DNA of 64,000 nucleotides from Candidatus Onthomonas avicola (GTDB lineage Bacteria; Bacillota; Clostridia; Oscillospirales; Oscillospiraceae). Below are positions 32,770-40,290 of the stretch, one piece after another. The DNA is taken from positions 44,498 to 108,497 of the forward strand of contig DVJB01000039.1 of assembly GCA_018710845.1 (NCBI GenBank), in the 5' to 3' direction. The number at the start of each line of letters is the position of its first letter. Position 1 is the stretch's first letter. The translations under genes and the position numbers were made by a program. The notes under the pieces are model-generated. The model had not been told where the DNA came from and did not search any database. It was given only the letters and a program-made list of their open reading frames with translations.

Positions 32770-33405
32770 ATGAACCCATCCGCCATGTATCAGCTCAGCT
32801 ACGGCCTGTTTGTCCTCACCGCGCGGCAGGACGGTTTTGACAACGGCTGCGTAGTCAACACCGTGCAGCAGGTCACCTCGTCTCCCAACCGCATCGTCGT
32901 TGCCGTCAACAAGCAGAACCGGACGCATGATATGATCGCCGCCACCGGCGCGTTTAACGTCTCCATCCTCAGTACGGACGCGCCGTTTGACCTCTTCCGG
33001 CATTTCGGCTTCCAGTCCGGCCACACGGTGGACAAGATCACCCCCTGGCCCGACTGCCGGCGCAGCGAAAACGGCCTGGTCTACCTGGGCCGGTACGCCA
33101 ACGCGTTCCTCTCCGCCCGGGTCGTGCAGCAGATCGACCTCGGCACGCATACGCTCTTTCTCGCCGACGTCACCGACGGGGAGGTGCTCTCTAGTGAGGC
33201 GCCGGTCACCTACGCCTATTACCATGCCAACATCAAGCCGCAGGCCCCAAAGCCGTCCGCCCCGCCGGAGGCGGGAGCTGAGCGGAAGGTCAAGGGCTGG
33301 CGCTGCCGCATCTGCGGCTACGTCTATGACGGCGAAGCGCTGCCAAAGGACTTCGTCTGCCCCATCTGTAAGCACGGCGCGGAGGACTTTGAGCCCATCT
33401 ACTGA
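32770..33405 (+). CDS. hrb: High-molecular-weight rubredoxin (flavin reductase-rubredoxin fusion)
   Basis: 211 aa. Residues about 1-155 form an FMN-binding flavin-reductase-like domain (YGLFVLTARQDGFDNGCVVN, TVQQVTSSPNRIVVAVNKQN); residues about 168-211 are a rubredoxin with CRICGYVYDGE and CPICKHG. In clostridia and acetogens Hrb passes electrons from NAD(P)H to flavodiiron proteins or rubrerythrin to reduce oxygen and peroxide. AAAGGAGG precedes the ATG. First gene after the PerR-like box, with rubrerythrin next. Confidence 0.92.
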   Translation: MNPSAMYQLSYGLFVLTARQDGFDNGCVVNTVQQVTSSPNRIVVAVNKQNRTHDMIAATGAFNVSILSTDAPFDLFRHFGFQSGHTVDKITPWPDCRRSENGLVYLGRYANAFLSARVVQQIDLGTHTLFLADVTDGEVLSSEAPVTYAYYHANIKPQAPKPSAPPEAGAERKVKGWRCRICGYVYDGEALPKDFVCPICKHGAEDFEPIY

Positions 33406-33452
33406 TCCATGCCAACGTGCAGGGAAATCATTGACTCAGGAGGTAACACACC

Positions 33453-33986
33453 ATGGAACTGAAGGGAAGCAAGACAGAACAGAACCTGCGGGCCGCCTTT
33501 TCTGGGGAGAGCGAGGCGCGCAACAAGTACACCTACTTCGCCTCGGTGGCCAAAAAGGAGGGCTATGAGCAGATCGCGGCTCTCTTCCAGAAGACCGCCG
33601 ACAACGAAAAGGAACACGCCAAGATGTGGTTCAAGGAACTGCAGGGCATCGGCGACACGCGGCAGAACCTGAAGACCGCCGCCGCAGGTGAGAACTACGA
33701 GTGGACCAGCATGTACGCCACCTTTGCTGACGAGGCGGAGGAGGAGGGCTTCCACGACCTGGCGCGCAAGTTCCGCATGGTGGCCGCCATTGAGAAGACC
33801 CATGAGGAGCGCTATCTGGCGCTGCTGCACAATGTGGAGATGCAGCAGGTGTTTGAGAAGGGTGAGCTGACCATGTGGGAGTGCCGCAACTGCGGTCATC
33901 TGGTGGTCGGCAAGAAGGCCCCGCAGGTCTGCCCCGTCTGCAACCATCCCCAGAGCTACTTTGAGGTGCGCGCGGAGAACTACTGA
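33453..33986 (+). CDS. rbr: Rubrerythrin
   Basis: 177 aa. A four-helix di-iron domain (residues about 1-140; [57 protein letters not shown]) is followed by a rubredoxin-like domain with [10 protein letters not shown] and [13 protein letters not shown]. It reduces hydrogen peroxide to water in anaerobes. CAGGAGG site before the ATG, 47 nt after hrb, the likely electron donor. Standard domain order and length. Confidence 0.95.
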   Translation: MELKGSKTEQNLRAAFSGESEARNKYTYFASVAKKEGYEQIAALFQKTADNEKEHAKMWFKELQGIGDTRQNLKTAAAGENYEWTSMYATFADEAEEEGFHDLARKFRMVAAIEKTHEERYLALLHNVEMQQVFEKGELTMWECRNCGHLVVGKKAPQVCPVCNHPQSYFEVRAENY

Positions 33987-34020
33987 CCGGCCGGACCGGA
34001 CTGGAAAGAGGGAATACGCC

Positions 34021-34311
34021 ATGATGAAACATGTGGTCTGCTTCAAGCTGCACGACAACCGTCCGGAGGAGTGTGAGAGGGCCCGGGAGGTCCTGCTGTC
34101 CATGGACGGAAAGGTCCCCATGCTGCGCGGCATCTCGGTGGGAGTGGACTTTCTCCGCTCTCCTCGCTCCTATGACGTGATGCTGGAAGTCCTGCTCGAC
34201 GGACCGGAGATGCTCGAACCGTACCAAAACGACCCATATCACTGCGGCGTGGTGAAAAAGCATATGCACGCCGTGGCGCAGTCCAGCATAGCCGTGGATT
34301 TTCTGCTGTGA
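34021..34311 (+). CDS. Dabb (stress-responsive A/B barrel) domain protein
   Basis: 96 aa. MKHVVCFKLHDNRPEECERA, MLRGISVGVDFLRSPRSYDV and DPYHCGVVKKHMHAVAQSSI fit the dimeric ferredoxin-like Dabb fold. Its biochemical role is not defined. GAGGGAATACGCC precedes two consecutive ATGs; either could start. It lies 34 nt after rbr and before a strong terminator, so it belongs to the oxygen-defence transcript. Confidence 0.85.
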   Translation: MMKHVVCFKLHDNRPEECERAREVLLSMDGKVPMLRGISVGVDFLRSPRSYDVMLEVLLDGPEMLEPYQNDPYHCGVVKKHMHAVAQSSIAVDFLL

Positions 34312-34319
34312 TTCGACCG

Positions 34320-34352
34320 CCCCGAGACCGGATGTCCGGTCTCGGGGCCTTT
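34320..34352 (+). terminator. Intrinsic terminator of the hrb-rbr-dabb operon
   Basis: A perfect 13-bp stem (34320-34332 with 34335-34347, CCCCGAGACCGGA arm) with a tiny loop, followed by CCTTTCG. Confidence 0.8.
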
Positions 34353-34406
34353 CGTCCTGCCGAAATCCCACTTGCCCCGGAACGGTCTTTTCCGGGAAAA
34401 CCATCC

Positions 34407-34435
34407 TTGACAGCTTCCCCCAAATGGCGTATAAT
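34407..34435 (+). promoter_or_regulatory. Consensus sigma-A promoter of the ligase gene
   Basis: TTGACA (34407-34412), 17 nt, TATAAT (34430-34435): both hexamers are perfect. It precedes a leader of about 85 nt before the ATG at 34528. Confidence 0.92.
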
Positions 34436-34527
34436 TCCAACGGCATTTTAGATGGTGAAAACACGACTTTTCCGCCCTATTTTTGAAGAATACAGGGCCT
34501 TATGGGCCGTTGGAAAGGATTTTCCCT

Positions 34528-36186
34528 ATGAAACGAACGTATGACGACCGGATGTTTATCGACACGTTTGAGCATGAATACACTTGGCTGAACGGCTTCC
34601 TGCGCAACGTCAGCCGTTATGGCGATAAGCTGGCCGTCATCGACCCGCTCACCGGGCGCCGGTGGACTTACCGGGCGCTCAATGAGGAGGCCAACCGCAT
34701 GGCTCACGCGCTGCGCGCTGACGGCACCGGCAAAAATGACGTGGTCATGACGGTGCTGATGAACTGTCCTGAGTTCGCCGTGAGCTATATCGCGCCGCGG
34801 AAAATCGGAGCGATTGTCAACCCGGTCAACTACAACCTCTCCCCCGGCGAGCTGGCCCTGCTGATCGACCACAACCGGCCAAAGGCCCTCCTCTACTCCG
34901 CGGAAATCTGGGAGACGGTGGTACAGGCGCTGGAGATGTCCCATCACAAGCCGCCGCGGGTTATCCTGGCGGACAATATCCGCCGCCACGCCCTGCCGGA
35001 CGGGCACACGGACTATCCAGACTACCTCGCCGGCCAGCCGGCGGACAACCCCGTGATGGAGATTCGGCCGCACATCTACGACGAGGTGCTGCGCCTGTGC
35101 ACCTCCGGCACGACCGCTCTGCCCAAGAGCGTGCCGGTCAACGACATCAATGAGGTGCTCTCCGCCCACGACATCATCATGCACTACCCTCTCAACGCCT
35201 ACGACGTCTGCCTGAACATGACGCCGTGGTTCCACCGGGGCGGCTGCCATGTCGGCGGGCCGGGGCCATCGTTTTACGTGGGGGCAACGGTGCTGACGAT
35301 GCGCGCGTTTACCCCGAAGCAGAGCCTGCAGTGGGTGGAGGAATACGGCGTCACCTTCCTGATGGGCGCTCCCTCCTCTCTGGAGATGCTCGCCCGTACC
35401 CAGGAGAAGACGCCGGTGGACCTCAGCCGCCTCAAAGGGCTGGTGACCATGGGCGCGCCGCTGGACCGGGCGGCCTGTATCCGCTATCTGAACATCCTCA
35501 CTCCCAATATCTTCAACGGCTACGGCACGACAGAGACGCTGTGGAACAACTTCCTGCGCCCTTACGACCTGCCGGAGCACGCCGGCAGCACCGGCCGCAG
35601 CTGCATCGACGACGAGGTGCGGGTGGTGCGCGTCTACGAGGACCGGAAGGCGGAGCCGGAAGACGTGGTCCCGCAAGACGGCAAGACGGTGGGCGAGATC
35701 ATCATCTGGTCACCCGCCAAGAGCACCTACAGCTACTACGACAATCCCGAGATGGAGCGGCAGAAGTTCTACCGCGGCTGGATGTACACAGGAGACCTCG
35801 GCACATGGGACGGGAACTGTTTTGTCACCGTCAGCGGCCGCAAGGACGACATGATCATCTCCTCTGGCGAGAATATCTACCCCGCGCAGGTGGAAGAGGT
35901 GCTCGTTGCGCACCCGAAGGTGTCCGATGCCATTGTCACCGCCGTCTCTGACCCGGTCCGCGGGCAGGCGGTGGCGGCTTATGTGGTCCCGTCCGACGCC
36001 AGCCTGACCGTGCGCGAGCTGGTGGAGTATTGCAGCCGCAGCCCGATGCTCTCGGCCTACAAGCGGCCGCGCTACTACCGCCTGGTGGAGTCTCTGCCCT
36101 ACACCGCGACCGGAAAGAAGGTCCATTACCAGCTGCGCCGGCAGGCGGAGGAGGACCAGAAGGCCGGTCTGCTGAAAAGAAGCTAA
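34528..36186 (+). CDS. AMP-dependent acyl-CoA synthetase/ligase
   Basis: 552 aa ANL-superfamily enzyme. Motifs: A3 phosphate loop LCTSGTTALPKSVP, A5 NGYGTTETLWN, A7 WMYTGDLGTWD, A8 SGRKDDMIISSGENIYPAQV and the A10 lysine in YTATGKKVHYQ. It activates a carboxylic acid to an acyl-adenylate and probably transfers it to CoA. The A3 loop is atypical: Ala and Ser replace the glycines of TSGTTGxPKG. Length fits medium- or long-chain acyl-CoA synthetases, but the acid is not predictable. Monocistronic with a consensus promoter. ATG 34528 follows GGAAAGGA. Confidence 0.88.
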   Translation: MKRTYDDRMFIDTFEHEYTWLNGFLRNVSRYGDKLAVIDPLTGRRWTYRALNEEANRMAHALRADGTGKNDVVMTVLMNCPEFAVSYIAPRKIGAIVNPVNYNLSPGELALLIDHNRPKALLYSAEIWETVVQALEMSHHKPPRVILADNIRRHALPDGHTDYPDYLAGQPADNPVMEIRPHIYDEVLRLCTSGTTALPKSVPVNDINEVLSAHDIIMHYPLNAYDVCLNMTPWFHRGGCHVGGPGPSFYVGATVLTMRAFTPKQSLQWVEEYGVTFLMGAPSSLEMLARTQEKTPVDLSRLKGLVTMGAPLDRAACIRYLNILTPNIFNGYGTTETLWNNFLRPYDLPEHAGSTGRSCIDDEVRVVRVYEDRKAEPEDVVPQDGKTVGEIIIWSPAKSTYSYYDNPEMERQKFYRGWMYTGDLGTWDGNCFVTVSGRKDDMIISSGENIYPAQVEEVLVAHPKVSDAIVTAVSDPVRGQAVAAYVVPSDASLTVRELVEYCSRSPMLSAYKRPRYYRLVESLPYTATGKKVHYQLRRQAEEDQKAGLLKRS

Positions 36187-36208
36187 ACCCTATAAAAACA
36201 ACGCAAAA

Positions 36209-36245
36209 GGCCCTGATACAGGCAGAGATGCACTGTATCAGGGCC
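36209..36245. terminator. Bidirectional intrinsic terminator
   Basis: A perfect 13-bp stem GGCCCTGATACAG (36209-36221) / CTGTATCAGGGCC (36233-36245). Minus strand ends TTTTGCGTTGTTTTT (for pfkA); plus strand runs into ATCTGGTTTTGG (for the ligase). Confidence 0.88.
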
Positions 36246-36267
36246 ATCTGGTTTTGGTATGATTTGC

Positions 36268-37281
36268 TCAGCGCTCGCTGCCGATCATGGCCTCGAGCAC
36301 ACGGTCCTCCGATGCGTTGAGGGAATGCGGCACGGCGAGGGCCTCCTCCATGTCCATGTCGCAGATCGTGCCTCCCTGGTGGCAGACGACGCGGTTGGTC
36401 TTGCCGCCGGCCAAGCACTCCACCGCCCAGTAGCCCATACGGGTGGCGGTGACGCGGTCGCGGGCATTCGGTGCGCCGCCGCGCTGGATATGGCCGAGGA
36501 CGGTCACACGCGGCTCAATGCCCAACTCCTCCCGGATCATCTTGGCAACCATATTGCCGCTGCCAGGGTTCTTCATGATCTCATCGTCGTTGAACGCGCC
36601 CTCCGCTACGATGATCATAAAATGCGTGTGATTATTCAGGCGGGCGGCACGGATGCGCTCAGCCACATCTTTCTGGAAATCCCACTCGTGCTCGGGCACC
36701 AGGACAACGGTGGCGCCGGTGGCAATGCCGACATAGAGGGCGAGATTCCCGGCCCGATGGCCCATCACCTCGACGACGGAGCAGCGCTCGTGAGACTGCA
36801 TGGTGTCGCGCAGGCGGTCGATCGCCTCGATGGCGGTGTTGGCCGCGGTGTCATAGCCGATGGAGTAGTGGGTGCAGCCGATGTCGTTGTCAATCGTTCC
36901 GGGGATGCCGACGACGGAGATGCCATGCTTGGACAGCGCCAGGCAGCCGCGGAAGGTGCCGTCTCCGCCGATGGCGACCACGCCCTCAATGCCGAGCAGC
37001 TTGCAGGTGGCCACCGCCTTCTTCTGACCCTCCTCTGTACGGAACTCGTCGCTGCGGGCGGTGTAGAGAATGGTGCCGCCGCGGTTGATGATGTGCGCCA
37101 CCGACTGCGCGTCCATGCGAAAGACATCGCCGCTGATCAGGCCATTCCAGCCGCGGCGAATGCCAATGACATCAATGCCTCGATACATCGCGGTACGGAC
37201 AACCGCACGCACAGCCGCGTTCATGCCGGGCGAATCACCGCCGCTGGTGAGTACGCCGATCCGTTTCACTGCGCTAGCCAT
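36268..37281 (-). CDS. pfkA: 6-phosphofructokinase
   Basis: 337 aa. N-terminal RIGVLTSGGDSPGMNAAVRA, catalytic GTIDNDIGCTHYSIGYDTAA, VEVMGHRAGNLALYVGIATG and RVTVLGHIQRGGAPNARDRV are diagnostic. The sequence VVAIGGDGTFRG has Gly-Asp-Gly-Thr at the ATP site, as in ATP-dependent enzymes; I cannot exclude a PPi-dependent member without alignment. Commits fructose-6-phosphate to glycolysis. ATG 37281 has GGAGGGG upstream. Terminates at the shared hairpin; cca lies upstream on the same strand. Confidence 0.94.
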   Translation of the reverse strand: MASAVKRIGVLTSGGDSPGMNAAVRAVVRTAMYRGIDVIGIRRGWNGLISGDVFRMDAQSVAHIINRGGTILYTARSDEFRTEEGQKKAVATCKLLGIEGVVAIGGDGTFRGCLALSKHGISVVGIPGTIDNDIGCTHYSIGYDTAANTAIEAIDRLRDTMQSHERCSVVEVMGHRAGNLALYVGIATGATVVLVPEHEWDFQKDVAERIRAARLNNHTHFMIIVAEGAFNDDEIMKNPGSGNMVAKMIREELGIEPRVTVLGHIQRGGAPNARDRVTATRMGYWAVECLAGGKTNRVVCHQGGTICDMDMEEALAVPHSLNASEDRVLEAMIGSER

Positions 37282-37379
37282 TGAGACCCCTCCAAACATC
37301 AGGTGTTCTATTTTCAGATTCCGAAAAGACTTTCGGCTATCGTAATGATACCTGATTTTTGAGCGCTTGGCAAGAGGCA

Positions 37380-38729
37380 TTACGTGGTTTCCGCATGCTC
37401 TTTTGGCCGCTGCACCCGGGCCAGCAGGGCGCCGCGCTCATTGGGGCATTCCCCCTCGATCACCAGGGCAAACAGCCGCTTCAGCTCCTGTCCGACCGAG
37501 GGTCCAGGCGCAAGGCCGAGGTCGATCAGGTCGCGGCCGTTCACCGCCAGATCCTTGAGCTGGAAGCAGGCCTGCTGCGCCAGCAGATCGTCCAGCAGCG
37601 CCTCGGCCCGCGCCAGGCGCTCCAGCTTGGCCGGCTGGGTGGCCGGGTGCTGGGCGAGGATGTCCGCCCGGTGGACCGCAAGCGACCAGCGCGCCCCCTC
37701 CTCTCCCAGCCGGGCGAGGAAGCGCCGTCCGGCCCGCTCTGTCTCCGGCAGAGGCCAGTCGTGGCTGCGCACCTGGCGGACGACCGCCTCGCGCAGGCGA
37801 TTATCGCTGCGCAGGCGGCGCAGGATATCGTTTGCCAGCTGTGCGCTCACCTCCGGATGGCCGAGGAAATGGCCGATTCCCCGCTCGTCCCGCGTGAAGC
37901 AGCTGGGTTTCCCGATATCGTGAAAGAGCATGGTCAGCCGCAGCACTGTCTCCGGCGGTGCGCACTCCACTGCGTGGGCGGTATGGGTCCAGACGTCGTA
38001 GCAGTGGTGCGGATTATACTGGCAAAAGTCAAACATCCCGCAGATCTCGGGCAGAAACTGCGCAAAGACGTCGCGGTATTCCAGCAGCAGCGCGCACACC
38101 CCGCCGCCGCTCAGAAATCCCTTCAGCTCGGAGAAGATCCGCTCTGCGGCGATGTAGTCCAGCAGAGCGCGCTGCGCGTGCATCGCCTGCCCGGTACGCT
38201 CCTCCACTTGAAAGCAAAAGCGCGCGGCAAAGCGCAGCGCACGCAGGATACGCAGCCCATCTTCTGCAAAGCGCTCGGACGGCTCACCGACGCAGCGGAT
38301 CACCCCGGCGGCGAGGTCCGCCTCTCCGCCAAATAGGTCTATCAGGCCGGCGGAGGGATGATAGGCCATGGCGTTGACGGTGAAGTCGCGCCGGGCCAGG
38401 TCCTCTCGCAGGGAGCGGACAAAGGAGACACGGTCCGGATGCCGGTGGTCGGAGTAATCCCCGTCCACCCGGAAGGTGGTGATCTCATACCCCTCGCCCT
38501 GCTCCATCACCAGCACCGTCCCGTGACGGATCCCGGTATCATGGATGGGGTGGCCGGCAAACACCTCCTTCACCTGCTGCGGCAGCGCATCGGTGCAGAT
38601 ATCCCAGTCGTGCGGAGTGCGGCCCATCAGCGCGTCGCGAACGCAGCCGCCGACGACATATGCCTCATATCCGTGATCGTTCAGCCGGGCCAGCAGCCGG
38701 GCGGCCGCGGCCGGTATTGTGATGTGCAT
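37380..38729 (-). CDS. cca: CCA tRNA nucleotidyltransferase with HD domain
   Basis: 449 aa. The class II nucleotidyltransferase head (residues 1-140; YVVGGCVRDALMGRTPHDWD with catalytic DxD, RRDFTVNAMAYHP) leads into the RNA-binding region (SERFAEDGLRILRALRFAAR) and an HD domain (about 245-350; HHCYDVWTHTAHAVE, LFHDIGKPSCFT). It adds or repairs the 3' CCA of tRNA, and the HD module suggests phosphohydrolase activity. ATG 38729 follows AGGAGGG. Located 98 nt upstream of pfkA. Confidence 0.94.
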   Translation of the reverse strand: MHITIPAAAARLLARLNDHGYEAYVVGGCVRDALMGRTPHDWDICTDALPQQVKEVFAGHPIHDTGIRHGTVLVMEQGEGYEITTFRVDGDYSDHRHPDRVSFVRSLREDLARRDFTVNAMAYHPSAGLIDLFGGEADLAAGVIRCVGEPSERFAEDGLRILRALRFAARFCFQVEERTGQAMHAQRALLDYIAAERIFSELKGFLSGGGVCALLLEYRDVFAQFLPEICGMFDFCQYNPHHCYDVWTHTAHAVECAPPETVLRLTMLFHDIGKPSCFTRDERGIGHFLGHPEVSAQLANDILRRLRSDNRLREAVVRQVRSHDWPLPETERAGRRFLARLGEEGARWSLAVHRADILAQHPATQPAKLERLARAEALLDDLLAQQACFQLKDLAVNGRDLIDLGLAPGPSVGQELKRLFALVIEGECPNERGALLARVQRPKEHAETT

Positions 38730-38760
38730 AGACTCCCTCCTGCTGTTTGGAAAGACGCTG

Positions 38761-38799
38761 CGGGCCATGAGAACTGCCTCTCGCCGATCTCATGGCCCG
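38761..38799 (-). terminator. GC-rich hairpin without clear U-tract, downstream of the BIG2 gene
   Basis: CGGGCCATGAGA (38761-38772) pairs perfectly with TCTCATGGCCCG (38788-38799). It lies between the BIG2 stop and cca. The minus-strand sequence after it reads CAGCGTCTTTCC, so a canonical U-tract is missing. Confidence 0.5.
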
Positions 38800-38837
38800 C
38801 CGGGATGGGCCGCCGCAGCGGTCGCCGTCAGTGTTCC

Positions 38838-40229
38838 TTATTCCTGCTCCTCTTCGTCGGGCTCTTCCTCGTCCGGCTCCGTATCGCCGCCGCCCCCGCC
38901 GAAGATGTCATCCAGAATGTTGCGCCAGCAGTCCACGTTGACGGTAGCGGTCAGCTCACCGGCCGTGACTGTGATGTCACAGTTTCCGGCACTGACTGCC
39001 GTGATCTCCCCGTCCTGCGTCACGGTGGCGACGTTGGGATTGCTGGAGGTCCAGACCAGCTCGCCCGGCCAGTCCTCCGGCGTGAGCACCGGGGTGATCG
39101 TGACGGTGTCTCCCACCTCCAGGCTGATCTCACTCTCCGGCAGCGTCAGGCTCTCCAGCTCCGGCATGGTGCAGGTGACATAGCAGGAGGCGGTCCGCCC
39201 GTCCGCCGTGACGGTGATCGTACATGTGCCATCGCCAACAGCGGTGACCATTCCATCCTCCACCGTGGCGACCTCCGGGTCGCTGGAGGACCAGGTGATC
39301 TCTCCGGACCAGTTGGAGGGAATCACTGTCGCGCGCAGCTGCTCGCTCTGGCCGTATTCCAGCTCCAGCATGGACTGGTTCAACCGGATGGAGGAGATGG
39401 TGACATAGCCGCACGTCACATGGCACTCGGCGCTCTGGCCGTCTGCCGTGGCCGTGATGGTGCAGCTGCCCGGCCCCACCCAGGAGATCAATCCGTTGGA
39501 AACCACCGCTACGCTCTCGTCGCTGGAAGTCCACTCGATGCTGCCCGACCAGGCGCTGGGACTGACGTTGGCGGCGAGCTGATAGTGGCCGTTGCCCTCG
39601 AGCGTCAGGGTCTGCTGGCTCAGGGTGACCTGACGCGCCTCCGGGCTGACCACCGTGAGCGCCACAGGGAGGATCGCCTCATTCCCGGCGCTGTCGGTCA
39701 CGGTGTAGATCAGCGGATAGGTCCCCGCGCGGGTGGTGTCCGCCTGGCTCTGATCGACCCGCAGCTGAGCGGTCAGGTCGCCGTCCACCTCGTCCTGGGC
39801 GGTGACGCCGCTGAGAAAGTCGGTGTCATCCCCCACCTCGATCGTGCGGCCCTCGGCCTGAATGCTCGGCGGCGTGTCATCCACCACGGTCACCTCCGCC
39901 ACCTGAACGGTGGTGTGTCCGTGCTCGTCGGTGGCGGTGATCTCCACCTCGTTAACGCCTACCTGTTCCAGCAGCGTGGAGCGGCCGTCCGCCGCCACCT
40001 CGCCTCCGGCGGTGATCGCGATGGTATAGGCACTCTCGTCCGAGACAGCGCGCACGATGTCATACAGGCCGATGCGCTCCCCATAGCTGACAGAGACCGC
40101 CTCATGCAATCGGATGCTCGGCCCCCGATGGTCTCCTCTGGAATAGAGCACCGCCGCGACCGCGACCAACGCCACCGCCGCCACACTGCCGGCAATGATA
40201 GCGATTTTTTTCTTCGTGATAGGACTCAT
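38838..40229 (-). CDS. Membrane-anchored BIG2/Ig-like repeat protein
   Basis: 463 aa. An N-terminal helix (about 7-28, KIAIIAGSVAAVALVAVAAV) anchors or exports it. A cadherin/HYR-like module (about 115-205; VVDDTPPSIQAEGRTIEVGD, AGTYPLIYTVTDSAGNEAIL) is followed by three bacterial Ig-like BIG2 repeats (about 207-285, 292-368, 375-445), each with a W-S/T-SS-(D/N)-x-x-V-A-x-V core and a G-x-C-x-I-T-(A/V)-T end. A glycine spacer and an acidic tail, GGGGGDTEPDEEEPDEEEQE, close it. No LPXTG. Likely a surface adhesion or scaffold protein. ATG 40229; about 60 nt after the glycosidase-like gene, possibly one operon. Confidence 0.82.
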   Translation of the reverse strand: MSPITKKKIAIIAGSVAAVALVAVAAVLYSRGDHRGPSIRLHEAVSVSYGERIGLYDIVRAVSDESAYTIAITAGGEVAADGRSTLLEQVGVNEVEITATDEHGHTTVQVAEVTVVDDTPPSIQAEGRTIEVGDDTDFLSGVTAQDEVDGDLTAQLRVDQSQADTTRAGTYPLIYTVTDSAGNEAILPVALTVVSPEARQVTLSQQTLTLEGNGHYQLAANVSPSAWSGSIEWTSSDESVAVVSNGLISWVGPGSCTITATADGQSAECHVTCGYVTISSIRLNQSMLELEYGQSEQLRATVIPSNWSGEITWSSSDPEVATVEDGMVTAVGDGTCTITVTADGRTASCYVTCTMPELESLTLPESEISLEVGDTVTITPVLTPEDWPGELVWTSSNPNVATVTQDGEITAVSAGNCDITVTAGELTATVNVDCWRNILDDIFGGGGGDTEPDEEEPDEEEQE

Positions 40230-40290
40230 TGGAGTTGCCCCCACTTTCCGCAATGTATTTCTTCCCGGCTGCCAGATGCCGGGCGCACTG

